In this document: in pieces, positions 1 through 13,822 of the stretch
Position numbering within the stretch: the first letter of the stretch is position 1
Layout of the letters: every line of letters begins with the position of its first letter
DNA from: Polydactylus sextarius
Taxonomy: Eukaryota; Chordata; Actinopteri; Polynemidae
Direction: 5' to 3'
DNA length: 64,000 bases
NCBI GenBank assembly: GCA_016801845.1
Contig: CM028912.1
Location: forward strand, 22,409,501-22,473,500
The notes under the pieces: generated by a model
Told to the model about the DNA's origin: nothing
Databases searched by the model: none
The model's input: only the letters and a program-made list of their open reading frames with translations
Translations under genes and position numbers: made by a program

Positions 1-3000
1 ACTTTCAGCATTTCCAAACAGACATTTAACTTCCTCTTTAACTTCCTGATGCTTCATTTATTCAACACAACACATTCAGTCATGAGCTCATGGCTCAGTT
101 ACATGCAGAAAACATACAGTCCGTTCAGTATCTTGTTGGTAATTTAAAGCAGAACACAGTGATTCAGCAGATTCAGTCTGTTTTAAATTAATGACAGCAT
201 CCTAGCCATCTGTCCACAATGAGGGGCTGAGGGGCATCAACAATATGTCCGTCACCAACGGCAAAACTGATGAATGAATCATGTCCTTTGTGCCAGAGTC
301 ACTGAGCAGATTAAATATTTCATCGCTGAGACTCAGCGCCGATCGAACTGTTCAGATCCAAAATGTCTGTCCTCTGTGGCCCATGTCTCTGTGAGATGCA
401 GCTCTGCCATTACATCACCTTCTTTCTCCCCATTTTCTTTCCACTCCTATCAACGGTGTGGAGGAAGTCCTCATCTTTTACCTCAGAGACATTCTGATAT
501 GTTGACATGAATGTGGGAGGAGCAGCCAAGGTCATAATCTAAAATCAGTGATGTGGATTTTGGGATAAGATGATAAACCTCCATGATCTTTTACTTCCTG
601 TTGTCTCCTGAGATGTGATAAGTGACAACATGATGGCAAGTAGTGTGTCTGCTTTGCTTAAACTGCAGCAGATGAAGCTTCCTACAGACCAGGTCCAGGT
701 CCAGATCCATCTCCTCTGCTCAGGCTGTAGCTCCAGTTTTTTGTTAAATCACTTGGTCCCTGGTCTGAATTTGGCTTTATACAACTTCAACAGAAAAAAA
801 ATCAGGGCCCAGAGCCAGACCTGGATCTGCACCACTGTTGGATCCAGAGTCTCAGATTTCTGTGGGTCCACCTGGTGAGGGGCAGGTTGTCAGAGGCGTT
901 ATGGGGGAAGTTGTTTGTCTGTGTGTTGCCACGCCGACTGAGTGCGCTCCTCAAGCACGGACGCAGCAGATGTCTGCATGTACGGCGAGCTGGCAGCCAT
1001 CGCAGGCGGCAGATGCCAGCGTCCAGTGCCAAACGCCGGCAGTTGGGCACAGATGGAGCGTCACGTTCAGGGAGGGAGCGACAGGCCCCTGACCTTCTGC
1101 TGCTGGAGGTGAAGCTCTGAGGAATGTGAGGACAACGAGGAAACAACAAGGTGGTGGACAAGTCTCTCTCTGTGGTTTCTGATTCAGAGCTATTTTAAAG
1201 GTGACAGAGAATGGTTGAACAGGCTTTTGATCCTTGTTCTGTGATGTGACATATACAAAATAAAACGTTGGTTGGATGTGTAATGCCTCAGAAGCTTCAT
1301 AAAAACCTCTCAAGAAAGATATTTTAGGGTGGAGGTTTAAACACGTGCTTTTGCATCTTTTCAGGCTTAACTGGGAACATCATTATGAAATGCAAGCACT
1401 TGACACTGATTGGCTCCTTCACTGTCACTCAAATGAATGTAACTTTGTTGGCTTCAGAACAAGGACAGTCCATCTTTTAGCAGCTAATCACCTTTGAAGG
1501 GGAGGGAATGGAATCAGAGTGGGGGGGTTAGTGAGATACATTTTACATCATGAACAACCATTTTGGAAGAGATATTTCTAAAGGAGGAATTTCTATGAAA
1601 ATATGTTCAGAATTTCTAGCACAAAGATGTGTTAAAACAGCTTTTTGATTCTCTGTCACCTGTCTGCCATCCAGGCACTGCATGAATATCTTTACAGGTT
1701 AGAACAGTTTCTTACATGTGAGAAAATGTTCCACTGTCACTTCACCTCTCCATTGATAGATGTTTTATTCATAGAAAAACATATTACTGTAAATTAAAGC
1801 ATTGGACTCATTTAGTCCCCATCCTTCATTGTCTTCCCGTCTCAAGTATCTGGACTACTTCTGCTACAGAATTAAAATCATCAAAAATTTAAAATAAAAG
1901 TTGGGACTTTTTCCAAAGTAAAATTCCAGTCTCATATGAAATTGCATGTTACACTTGTATGAACCAGGTCTGGGACTGGAAGCATTCTGCTGGACCCTAT
2001 GTTGAATAACCTGCCTCATTTGCGTAAAGAGTGTCTGAAGTGTTCCATATGTAAACACTCAGCTCTGAGGCACTGTGCTCCTGAAAGCATCAACATCTGT
2101 TCAGTCTTCAGAGGAAGAAACATTACATAGAAACTGTGGGCTTATTAACCACCTTCTGAGGGTTGCACCATTGCTCAGTTCAAAGGTCAAACTGAAGATC
2201 AGAGTGTCAGTGTCTCACACCTTATTACTATCCAGCGTCTCGGTATGTGACAGACTGAGGAAAAGATGTCTGATGTGAGTTAAACAACAATGACAACAAA
2301 CAGACTTAAACTTTGAAAAACATGCTGAGCCACTAGTGGTTAAGAAATAGGAGGATTTCACAGACATTAGTGTAACATCTATAATTTACAATTAAGACCA
2401 AAGGTCCAGGCTCCTTCTTTTGTTTCATTTATCTTGGCTTCATTATATCTTTGTTTGAAAAATTCTTCTGCTCTTGAGCCTCTGTGATTGTGCTCTACCC
2501 TCACAGTCCACAGGCTGTGATGCAGTGTGGTGTGGCCAGTGCTGTCCCTGTGTCTCAAACGGAGGACGTGGTCTCATCAGGATGAGACGATAATGAGGCG
2601 GAGCAGCAGGACACTCAGCCGGCAGCCTTCCTCCGAGGCCACGGAACCATCAGGGATCTTTGGACTAATTGAGGAACCTGGCACCATGAGCCAAACAGAC
2701 TAACATGCCTGTTGTGTCAAAGCCGGGGGGTCATTTCAGTCCGGGGGAGGGAGGTTCATAAATCTGAGATGAGTGTGCTGCCTCCTGTGCAGGCTGGTGG
2801 ATATGGATGAAGCTGATGGATGGACGGATGGTGGATCTGGACTCTGGGGACAGAGGTTTAGCCATATGGCCCTTTAGCCCAGCTTGGACAGTCGAGGGAC
2901 AGGGGACAGTGGCTGAGGTCACTTCCTGCTGCCTCATGTGGGACCTGCAGACTGCTGATCTCAGGTCAGTGGAGAGTTTGACCTCTCCATCCCTGAAAAC

Positions 3001-3190
3001 AGTGAGTGTGACCCTGTGTCAATCTGCTGGACAGCTCACAGCGGACCTGACTCAGGATTACAGTCTGTGACATTTACACAGCAACAGTCCACACAGTTAA
3101 ATAACAGTAAAATATTAGGACATGGTCCAGGTCTGATGGACGGCAGAGCTTGTCCATATAAAACCTCAGCAAGGTCAGTGTGTTCCTGGC
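1..3190. other. Intergenic, no gene recognised
   Basis: Short open frames occur on both strands, but none has flanking splice signals, recognisable protein motifs or consistent phase. No transposon protein was seen. The stretch could hold regulatory sequence or untranslated exons of a gene outside the window, which cannot be judged from sequence alone. Confidence 0.6.
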
Positions 3191-4213
3191 CAGTGGCGGC
3201 TGGTGATAAACATTTTTTTGGCCTGGAGCCTTTTTTTTCCAGAGGATGGAGGTAGATGGGGGGTCATTTACCCCCGTTGTTGTCCACAACACATCAGTGT
3301 AGGAAAATCAGTCATCAAAAGAAATTTCATTCATTTTCTCTAAAGTTGTATCTGGTTGCATCTGTCTATCGCTTGTCACCCAGTAAGAGCTGTGACATTC
3401 ACGCTTGCACACTTGGACCCCAGGGCGGGATGTGTTTTGAATGACAAGTGTCGAGAACCAATCACAATTGATAGGTTTGAAGGTAATACAACACTGACTG
3501 GATGAAGTCAGGTACGTGCATTGCTAACGTCAGACCTTTCATACTCCCCATGCATATTTCATGTTGTCATGATTTTTAACAACACATCCACTAGAGGGCA
3601 AGAGCAGAGTGCAGAGTTACGAATTCCAACGTAGGTTTCAAACAATAATAAAGATGATGACGGTGAAGACGATCACCGCGCACATTCTAAGAAAGAGTTA
3701 AAAAGAGGCAGCGCTAGAGCATAAATGGGCCTTAAGGACTGACCATTTGTCTTTATTTACACATAAAGAAATTATTCAAATACAACTAATTTTCAATAAA
3801 TGGCGACAGAATAGGCACAACTCTGTATTAGCATGTGGTGGTCTGTATTGCATTATCTAAATAATCTATGTTTAATGGGAGGTATTATGTATGACGAAAG
3901 CACGCTAGTGCGTGCACATAACATCCCATAGAGAATGCATTGAGGCCCTGTTTTTTTGTTTTTTTGTTTTTTTTTTTTTTGTAAATCGATGTTACATTAC
4001 AGTCAATGTGAGAGTTTTCAAGCCAATTTTAGCCTGGCTGAAAACGCACAAAAGGGGCGAGATTTGAAGCACGACTTTAGCCTGATTGGACAATGATATT
4101 CAGAGGTTGATCAAATGGTCTACATGCATAACTACTGTTGCAGTGGTAGAAAAAATCTATCTGTCTCCCCGTTTGGCAGTGCACAAATTACCCCTATGAA
4201 CGAACCGCCCCTG
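3191..4213. mobile_element. Possible non-autonomous hAT-like element
   Basis: The left end starts CAGTGGCGGCTGG and the right end reads, on the opposite strand, CAGGGGCGGTTC, an imperfect terminal inverted repeat of the hAT type. No transposase frame is present. An internal block (about 3530-3720: pyrimidine-rich start, CTCCCCATG, a GAGTGCAGAG motif, a GACGGTGAAG motif and an AAGAAA tract) reappears in diverged form at about 11890-12060, so the two regions share an ancestor. No clean 8-bp target duplication was found, so the exact ends are uncertain. Confidence 0.4.
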
Positions 4214-7200
4214 TGCAGGGTTCCAAGGTGTTCCTTGATACTGGATGATCTCAGCCACAAAACGTCTGAGCTGTTAAGTCAGTGTGTTCACTCTGATCAT
4301 CAGCTGACAGTTTTTACTGCTTAGCTTTAGCTTGGGTCACACTGTGTGTGTGTGTGTGTGTTGGATAAGAATACGAATCATCTGTAGTACATAAGTAACA
4401 TATATTGCTCACGTCTGACCTGTTAACATGAACGAGTGAAAATGGTTGATGATTGAGGACAGAAGCTGTGTCCCGACGAATTTCCTATGAATGTCCCTTG
4501 TGTCCCTTACACACTACTCCTGTAGCCTAGCAACAACAACATTGTCTAAAAGTTGGCTACTGTTCCAAGAACAAATTCATCTACATTTTACATACTGCAG
4601 ATAAAATCAAATTAAGTTCATTTAAAAAATATACTCCTCCACTCCTACCTGCCTTCTACTGTGGTCATGTGGCCTAGTTTTAACTGCATGTCCACATCAC
4701 AAACATCAGGAAAAGAATAAGGATTTGTCAGCTGTACCGAAATAAAACAGTCTGGTCTCCCCCTGTGATGTATACGGACTACATGTCCAACCTTGAAGGA
4801 TGCAGGTGAGGACTGAGGCACATCTCGTGTGTCGCTAGTGTTAACATCAGGATATGCAGCTGGACTCACTGCTGGACTGATGTTAAATCTGCAGCTGTTC
4901 ACTGTGAACATTTGACAGCATAACGACTGACAGGTTAACAGACGTGAAGGTGTTTGCTGCAGTCATTCGGATGTGAACACAGCGGCAGCTCTCGGCCTCA
5001 CGCAGCTTCTCTGCTCCTGAAGAAAAGCAGAGTGAGTGGATGATTTCCATCAGAAAGAAAAAGAGGGTGGATGTGTGACCCAGCCTCAAACTGTCGCTCT
5101 GCAATAATGAAGTGTTGGACAGAGAGTCTGACACTCAGGGGGCTCAGAGAGGGCTTTGATTAAGTCCTCCGAGCTTCATTAAAAACCATGAAAGCTCATT
5201 TTAGAGACAGAGACCCCCTCCCTCCTCGTCCTCCTCTCGCCCTCCCCCACCAAACCACTCATCACTTTCTGCCTCTTTTCTCTGTTTGTGTCTGCATGAA
5301 CTCATCAGAACGAGAAACACTCAGTCTGCGATTCACACATCCTCTCTCCTCTGTATACACTGATCATTGGAGGCTCATCATCAGAAGCAGCTGTAAACCA
5401 CCTGAACTCCTGACTTCCACCTTCCTCCACCTCACTTCTACGTCACAGCTGCAGCTGGAGGCTTTAACTAAACTCTAAAACTCGGCTGCAGTATTCCTTT
5501 CAGTCAGACATTCTGAACGGGACATCACATCATGTTTCAGCTTGGATGGTCTGTGGTTTTACTCTGGGCTCTTTGATATGAACAAAGCTAAAGGTAAATG
5601 GTCTAGTTGAGAAATCTAAGAAATTAAAGAAATAGAAATTAAAAACAAAATAAGAGGAAAAGGGTTTTTCATTTTTGTTTAAACAAAACGCTCACAGGGA
5701 ATACTTTGTGTTAAAGCTGATGGATAGCAGCTACTGACAATGATGGCGCCACTATTGCTACTGTATTACCTGTTTCTAAGGTGGCCCTGATGATCAAAAC
5801 GCAATGACATAGATGTGTGTGTAAAATATCGTGTTTCCACTTGTAGTCAAGTTCTGGTTCAGTCGACCTCTGTGCCACTGTGAAACTCCAGGAAAGTGCT
5901 GGACAGTGGGGACGATGCTTCATGTCCACAGAGAAGACAAAAGATGTGTGATCAGTAAAATGTGGAGTGGATTCACACATGTAGCATTTTTATGTCTGAT
6001 TTACAAAAGCACAGACTACTGAAAATAATTTCACTGGAATGAATGACTAAATTCACTTGTATTTTATTTTTATCATCATGAGGTAAAGGGAAGAAGCAGG
6101 GTGGTTTCTGTTTCCATCAAAATCTCTGACTGTTTCAATGTGTAACTGACCTCAGATATGTTTGTGTTCAGATGTTGAGCTGATGTTCACAGTGAAGACA
6201 TGAGGACAGTCTAATGAAGGCTGTTCTGGTTTCAATTTCCATGGTGCTGCTCTGCTCTCTGCTGGACTTTTTGCAGCACTGCAGGTGTGTAGACTGATTA
6301 TGTTACTGTGCTGACTATTAATTAATCAATTACTCAGCACAACTGATTCATTATCAATAACCATTTTACAGCTGCAGAGTTTCAGACACATCATGTCTCT
6401 CCTTCACAGCTGACTGTATTCATTGTTTTATGTTTAAAGTTTCAGCTTCTCAACAGATTATAATACACAAGATTCTCAGTATCTGAATGATTGAGATCAG
6501 AACAGCTTCATTAACAATGCTGTAATGAGCAACAGACAGCTGATCAGAAACTAATCTGATACTTGAATTATTATTTAAGATATAAAAAGAACAAACCTGG
6601 TTTTTGACTTGTGTATTCTTATATTTTATGTATTTTCTGTAATCTTTTTTTTTTTTTTCTGTATTCTAACTTCTGACATATAACTGACATTCATTTATAT
6701 TTCCTCTTTTTTCAGAACTAAACATTTGAACTGAAGTCTTCTGTGGTGGTCTGTGCAGATCCAGTTCAACCAGATTAGTGACCCAACAACACACATGCCT
6801 GAGACCAGCATGGTGCTTCACTGAACCCCATTTACTCTGGGTTGAGGCTGGAGTAACTCAGAGTGACTCAGGTTCAGGCCTTCACCTTCATGTCTGAACT
6901 GTCCATGCTGTTTCCTGGTTATTTTATTTTGAAAAGCATCTGACAGACTTCTGTCCTGTCATCATTCTCTGATGAGAACAGGTCGAAACGGCAGCTGTGA
7001 CGATGTCTCAGAGATGATGAAGCTGATGATGTAGTACGCAGTGCGTACAAAGGATTCGGGTACAACCGTCTGTCTCTTATTAGCTGGGGGTAACAACACA
7101 TTTGGGCCATAAACACTGGTCTTAAATAATTGATAAATGATTTTCTCCTTGTCAATGAGCTGTTAAGCATCCACGTGTGTGCTGGCGGTGACAGTGTGTG

Positions 7201-9520
7201 GTTTGACTAAGGTAACTATGCGATGTGTATTAAGGAAATCATTTTTATATTGCACCTGTTTATGGTGTGTGAATTATGGAAACATTGTATGTCAGCATGT
7301 ACATCATAATTCATCAGAGAATGTAAAATGACTGGACAACATGTCATCATCAGTCTATCATGATTTTATTTCAGTGTGTGGTGTAGATGGTGAAACAGGT
7401 TGAAAGCAGCTGACCTGTCAGATGAAGTTTCTTTTAATGTCCACTTCTGTCCACAAGAACAGGGAATGGATGTTATCCATCATCTGGATGTGCCAAAGAT
7501 GACAGGGGTTGCTGTTCTAGTTAAATTGATGTAGAGCAGATGATGGTTTATCTGGAACCATAAAAAATATTTTCTGTTGCATGAATACAGCAGAGCTTTG
7601 TCTGACATAAAAAAGAAGCTCAAGATTTTGACTAAATGTTGTTGAGTTCTTTCAGTTCTCTCAGTTGACATTTATATTCTCTATCATATTGTAGAAATAT
7701 CTTTATATCATCAGTGCTTCACTCTCCCAGGCCCCATAAATGATCCAGAGGCTCTGTGTATTTTCAGAACTGCCTGTCTATGAACTACCCAGCAAGCACC
7801 AAGTGTCAAAGCTTGCTATCAGCTGTATCTGTAGCTGTACTTACTAATGTTGTAGAGTCTCTCAGCTGCCACTAGGTGTCACTACAGGATCACATTTTAA
7901 CTGACAGGCTGTTTAACCAAAGAGATGAAGTCGCTTCTCTTCTCAGTATGAAATACACAAAGATTGACTAACATTCCTTTATTTTATATAATTTCTTTAT
8001 AATTTCTTTGACTCACATGATGGCAGAGACAATGACCCATGAGTCACACTAACGACAATCTGACTCTCAGCTACTCTTCTATGACTGTTGTTTAGAACAT
8101 AAACTGGAATTTACCACTAATCAGACAGAATTGAAGAGGCCTTTCAGATGAGGTGCAAAGTCTCCAAGGATTTCAATCCAGTTGCCTTCTTTAGCTTGAA
8201 TTGGGGTTGTTTACCACTCATTTAGTCCAACACCAACACTGACTGACATCAGAGTGCTCAAACCACTGTTATTATCAGCTTGAATGGTATAATATTGAAA
8301 GAGTCTGGGTTTTTACGTGTGTATCGACCAAAATGAAGTTTTATCAGCTAGCTTACAAGCTATGAAGTCAATATGCGATAATGATACCATGATAGCTGTT
8401 ATACTCAGCTACAAATGGAAAGATATTAATTGTATATCAGCAAGAGAGGAAGAAGTATTGTGTTATTTCTCTTAAGATACAGTATGTACATTCTAAAAAT
8501 ACATTGTTTGTTCACTGTGATCCAGTGTCTGATGTATGATTATATGTAAAACTATTTGATTGGATATTACCATTGAACTACTCTAAACTACTTCACACAC
8601 AGTTTCACAAACAGTGCCCAGATGAATCTGAGTCTTCACAAAGGAATGTTTATGTTTTGACAACTACAGAGAGACTAATGTGTGTGTATAAGGCAGTTTC
8701 AGTTTAAAGTCAGTTCCAGTGTTCACCATGTTAACTTGCATCCAACCTTTGTCCACGACAAAGTTATTAATAGGCTGCAGCACTGGGTTTTCCCAGTGCA
8801 TGAAACCACTTGAAATGGTTTAGCATATTTAACAAACAGGAGCTTCTGCAACAGGCTGTCAGTTCATCATTTTTATTGGTTGAACAGATTTTGAATTACA
8901 ATTACATAAGCATGTTTTGTCATTTCTGTATGTGGAACCACAGAGGATAAAGATGTTAATGCAGTGGTTCAAATCCACACCAGAGTAAGTTCTGCTGCTA
9001 TTATCCATGTAAGCTTAATCACATATGATCACATGTGCTATATTTATATATATAATATATAATATTTGATTGATCAATTCACACTTTATACAAATACAAA
9101 ACCCAACATGAATAGAACAAAAGCATGAAGTCATATTCCTTATGGTGAATTGTTTTAAATGACATCACTGGTATTTATTTGGTTTTCCACAGTCTGGATT
9201 CAAGTCAGCAGATCCAAGGATCCCTGTATCAGGCATTCATTTCCCTCCCATGATGCACTCTGCTCTCAACATCATCTGGTATCAAACTAAAATTGTTTCA
9301 TATTACATTTCTTAATATAAACATAAATGATTCAGATGGATCTTGAACCTTCCCTCAGTAACAGGACATTAGTTATACATAGCACATATATAGATAGTAC
9401 TGTTGCAAAAGGTGCTCACAGTATTTAGTGCAGAAAGCACTACTAATGTAAACTCATAATAGGATTATCTGACAGTCAAAACAGAAAACAAAAAACATTT
9501 TCATACCAGTGGTTTATCTT
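4214..9520. other. Intergenic, AT-rich, no gene recognised
   Basis: Only short non-conserved open frames are present and none looks like an exon with paired splice sites. A (GT)n tract lies near the left edge. Nothing else can be supported. Confidence 0.6.
4343..4362. repeat. (GT)n microsatellite
   Basis: Uninterrupted GT dinucleotide run of about 20 bases. Confidence 0.9.
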
Positions 9521-9523
9521 AAA

Positions 9524-9978
9524 GGAGCAGTATGTAAGATTTTTTATGGCAATTAATCATAAAATGATTTTAGAACCTAAAATGAACTATTCAAGCATTG
9601 TGGATTATAAATGTCTGACGTTACTAAAACTAAAAGGCCTCAAAACCACAAACGGTTTAAGAGCCATGCTTAACATTAGCATTAGCATTACAGCTACCAA
9701 GCGCCGTAATGCACAGAGGACAATTATCACTGGCCCAATTTTTTAACTATGGTGGAGCAGACTAGACTACAGCAGGCGCCACAGTCTCATCAATGTAAGG
9801 GAAACACTGACTGTGTTACACGTTTCGTAAAAAAAAAAAAAAACAGAGAACAGTGCAGTAACAGTACAAACAGCAGCACACTATTTATGGCAGTTCAAAA
9901 TGTAACATGGAGTGTGCAACATAATTTTGAATTTGACTTCAGAGCTACTTTTAGCTACAATCTTGTGTACTGCTCCCT
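9524..9978. mobile_element. MITE-like element with GGAGCAGTA ends
   Basis: The left edge reads GGAGCAGTATGTAAGATT. The right edge, read on the other strand, begins GGAGCAGTACACAAGATT, giving an imperfect terminal inverted repeat of about 18 bases around a 455-bp AT-rich core with no transposase. The core holds the simple motif GCATTAGCATTA and a poly-A run. The superfamily is not determined. The element lies just downstream of the 3' end of the HSPA12-like gene and may form part of its 3' untranslated region. Confidence 0.6.
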
Positions 9979-10190
9979 ACACGTAACACTTGCAATGCAA
10001 AAACTTAAATGTATCTATATTAAAACTCTTGATAAAATGTAAAAATTCAAAATTTAACCCACAAAAATAAAGTGTTTCACTATACCTACACCACTAAAGT
10101 GATCATAAAGATTCTTCCACTCTGTTTGCCTTCAGTAGCTCTGATGCTTGATGGATTCACTTTGCACCTTTGATGTTTTCTGAAACATCT

Positions 10191-13100
10191 TCATGATGTA
10201 GTCATAAAGTCAAGTCTGACTGTTGCTGTTGAATTAGAATCCACATCAGTAGCAGTTGCTGTCATTTCTGTGAATCCAAACCAGATTTTCAATATGACCG
10301 GACGATTCATGCCATGCTGGGTGTTGGGCATGTCAACACTGATTAAGCCAATTTCATTTATTCCCCACTCATCCACGTAGAGTGGATTTTCTCTCTCTGA
10401 GCAATAAAAATGAATTGACATTTGCTTCTGATCTCTTTCTGTTGGCTTTAAAGTGTGCTCTCTGGTCTCATCCCAACCCATGTCCTCACCAACCTCTACC
10501 AGTTTCTTAAAAACACCTTTACACCTCTCTCCAGTTGAGCTTGTGTATTTCTTCTCTGCCTTATGCTTGGACTTATCAAACAGTGGACTGATACCAATCC
10601 CATAAGTGAAGGCACTTTTACGAGAAGCTACTACTGCTGGGTTGCATCCAAACATAACAGCCCCCCTCACTATTGCTTCTTGGGCCCTAAAAGGACACAG
10701 GACTTTACACTGATGGCCAAACTGACTAGTGATGTGTTGACGCAGAATGTCACTTTCAGCATAGCCCCCCACCAACAGGATGTATTCAATCATCAAGTCT
10801 TTCGCTAAGATGTCTCTGAGACTCTTTGTGATGCTTTTTATACTCTCGTAAAAGAAAGACTTCATTTTCTCTGCTGAGATTTTGATCCACCAATCATTCC
10901 AGGATGCACCTTGGGCTATTTCAAAGAACTTCTCTATTGGCTTCTGTTTCTGAGCTAATGTTCCCAGGTTAGGTAGGCAGATGAACTGAAACTCTTCATC
11001 TATTTTTTTGTGAACTGCAAATTCATGCATGATTCTCTGAACCTCACTTGGATACTCTTCTTCATATTCATCCCAGACACCATGACAGAAAATTTCTCTG
11101 AGGAACTCTTTAAATTTCCTGTCAACAGTTTGTCCACCCATATCGGTGCCAGATGCCTTATGCAGCTCCTTCAGTTGTCCTCCATCCAGCACTTCATGCA
11201 CAGTGATGTCAATAGTTCCACCTGCAACACAAAAGGAAAGTGATTCAGTTGTGATTAGTGTTAGTCTGTTTTAACAGTGCATATCACAATTGAAAAAAAA
11301 AAAAAAAGGAAAATACTGTTAAACTACCTGACCAACAAGCAGTGCTGGTAAGAATAGTAGTACCATTAAAATCTTAACAATATCCATCCCTGTTCACGTG
11401 AGATGCAGTCTGTTATGTTATTTGGTGTGTGCATGGTTTGTTTCTAACGTTTTACATTTTATAATCAGAACATGATCATAGAGAAACACAATGGATGGCA
11501 ACTGAAACAAATCATAACAATTTTGTTTTTGTTCTGTTTTGTGTTAATTATCAAGGTAAATCATCCAAACCCAAGAAACTGTCTCAGTAACAGGCATGTT
11601 TCATAGTTTGTATTAGAGGTGGGTATTGGCAAGAAGTTCACGATATGATACATTTGTCACGATACATTTGTCATGATACAATTATATCATGATATATTGC
11701 GATATTCTACATAGTTCAGTAAAAATCTAAAAAAAAGTCTTACATCTTATCAAAACTGAATTAAATCAAAATAACTCAGTAGGCCTAACTCAATTTATTT
11801 TGGTATGAAATTAAAAAATAAACATCTGGAGGTAGCTGCCATTACAACAAAAACATTCATCCTTTATGTACGTACATCCGTTCCTATTGTCAGACCTTTT
11901 ACACTCCCCATGCCAACATATCATGTTGGCATAAACAGCATAGAAGGCAGTGCCGACTCCCGAGTGCAGAGCTACGAGCTCTGATGTAAGTTTCAAAAAC
12001 AAACATGTTGACGGTGAAGGTTCATTCCAAGAAAAAAAATGAAAAAAGAGTCAGCGCTGTAGACTGTTGTGGTCTGAGGACGTGAAATGCATCGCAGCAT
12101 GTGGACGGAGATTTCTGTTGTCTGGTCGCGCGTCTAGTTGTATTTCTCCGTTTGCTGCGTACTGCTATGGATCAGTAAGCTCTTGAAAACGGACCGAATT
12201 GCCGAAGTAATGATGGACGAAAGGCTCCGTCTGCTGCCAGAGCCCCTGACGCACGCCAGCCCCTCTCCCTCAACGCTGGCAATTTTAAAGTTCGCAAAGT
12301 TAAATAATTTAAAAATGTTATAAAATATCGATGTTTGGAGTCAGAAATCGATGTAGTATATCGTGAAAATAAGTATTGCGATACATTGCCTCATTGATAT
12401 TTTTGCACACACGTCGTTTGAATGTACAGTGTATAAATGTACAGTGAATGTAAAGTTTGTAAAATACTGTAAAATAATTGTTTTGATTCAAACATTTGTC
12501 TTCAGAGTTTGAAATGTCACAACATCTGCAATGACACATCACTCTGTGTGTAAAAATGTTTGTAAGTAACTGTGATTAACTGGTAAGAACAGTATGTACT
12601 CTACCTCCACAGTCAACAACAATGTACTGCGTTCCTGGAGACTGATCCAGCGATTCACTGTCATTGTTCTGGGCAATGAAACCTTCACCTGGCAGCTTCT
12701 TACACCAGACTGATGCTGCCTCTGGTTCCAGTGCAATGACGAGCTTCTTTTCTGTTTCTTTTCTCACAATTCCAGCCTGGAGGTAAAAAAAGAGGAATTG
12801 ATTATTCCTTTCCATCAGAAAGAAAACCAATACTTCAGACTTCCTACCACTCAGTATTTCACTCTTACCTCAGCTGCAGCTTCTCTCATGAACTGTTTAG
12901 CTGATGGATCCCAGATAGCAGGTACAGTCAGGACCCAGGTAAAGTCAGAAGCAATGAACCTCCTCCCTGCTGCATTGGCTTGGATGGTTTTCAGTGCGTG
13001 CTCCTTCATGTAACGCAGAGCTTCTGTGAAAACCTTTGTGGCCTTCATTGACTTCCCATTTGCAGCTTGAATCATTACGTCCCTGTTGAGTGGCTGGAGA

Positions 13101-13611
13101 TTTACAATATAGTAGTTATACATCTATAATATGTTTACTGGTACACAAAGCACACATTTTAATAAACAGGTCACATGTATATGAATTTACTGACGTCTGC
13201 AGGTAATTTGACATCATGGAATCAAAATACAGGGATGTTGTCAATCTATTAAATGACCAAAAAACACAAACTAGTATATAAGATTTGTAACGATCCATGT
13301 GTAAAGAATATTGATCAGATCATTTTACTCACTTTGCCATAGAGGGACATCTTGAAACATTCGAAGAAGTATTTTTTTCTTGCGTCTTCGCCATGCATTT
13401 GAGCATAAGCCATTTGAGCTTCATATCCAAACTTGAGGAATTCTTCATGTTCGTCAAAAAGGATGCAGGTTGGTGTCTTTGGAGTCTCTTTTCCCCCACC
13501 AGCCCAAAAGTTCACATGTGGATCAATTTCTCTCCCTCTGGGTGTCATACTAAAGGCGTATCCACTGAATGCCGTGCCAAAGTCTATGGCAATGACATAA
13601 GTGTCACCCAT
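10191..13611 (-). CDS. HSPA12-like Hsp70-family protein, four coding exons
   Basis: Coding exons on the minus strand are 13611-13333, 13093-12869, 12776-12605 and 11221-10191. All junctions are GT-AG and the phases agree, giving 568 residues. The N-terminus MGDTYVIAIDFGTAFSGYAF holds the Hsp70/actin phosphate-1 loop. Phosphate-2 (VVDCGGGTIDIT, about residues 218-229) spans the exon 3/4 junction. A later LVGGYAESDILRQHI segment is the adenosine motif. This is the ATPase fold of HSPA12-type atypical Hsp70s, which lack the canonical substrate-binding domain; mammalian HSPA12A/B are longer (about 680 residues). The role is inferred as a cytosolic ATP-dependent chaperone or signalling ATPase. I start at the ATG before GDTYVIAIDFG because family members begin there; the frame stays open 24 codons upstream. 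Fish carry several such paralogues, so 12A versus 12B cannot be assigned. Confidence 0.9.
11611..12395. mobile_element. Diverged non-autonomous element in HSPA12-like intron 3
   Basis: The stretch starts near a GAGGTGGGTATTGGC motif and is rich in ATCGATAT/CGATATAT words at both edges, a pattern seen at the ends of non-autonomous hAT-type elements in fish. The core from about 11890 to 12060 is a diverged copy of the core at 3530-3720. No transposase is present and the ends are not certain. Confidence 0.4.
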
Positions 13612-13682
13612 TGTAAAAACAGATGAAACGAACTGAGGAGAGGAATCAAAGCGAGTCAAAGTGCTAAGATACAGCAGATGCA

Positions 13683-13822
13683 AAGGTGTTCATGCAGTAT
13701 GACACCAGTGTTGATGTAACTTTTATTATCTTTGAGGGGGCAGGACACACTGAGAACACCGCCCCCTGCAAAGATGATAAAAGTTACATTAACAAGGTGT
13801 GTTACACCTGAGTGAACACCTT
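13683..13822. repeat. Long imperfect palindrome between divergent genes
   Basis: The arm 13683-13741 pairs with 13761-13822 across a 19-base loop. The inner part is nearly perfect: ATGTAACTTTTATTATCTTT against its complement with one change, then GGGGGC/GCCCCC. The outer parts share AAGGTGTTCA with small gaps. It begins 72 bases upstream of the HSPA12-like start codon and about 460 bases before the first coding exon of the divergent coiled-coil gene. It could be a small hairpin-type MITE or a shared regulatory structure; the sequence alone does not decide. Confidence 0.8.

Noticed and set aside
9546..10042. Two plus-strand frames of 66 and 97 codons
   Set aside because: Both lie mainly inside a non-autonomous element with inverted ends and have no recognisable content.
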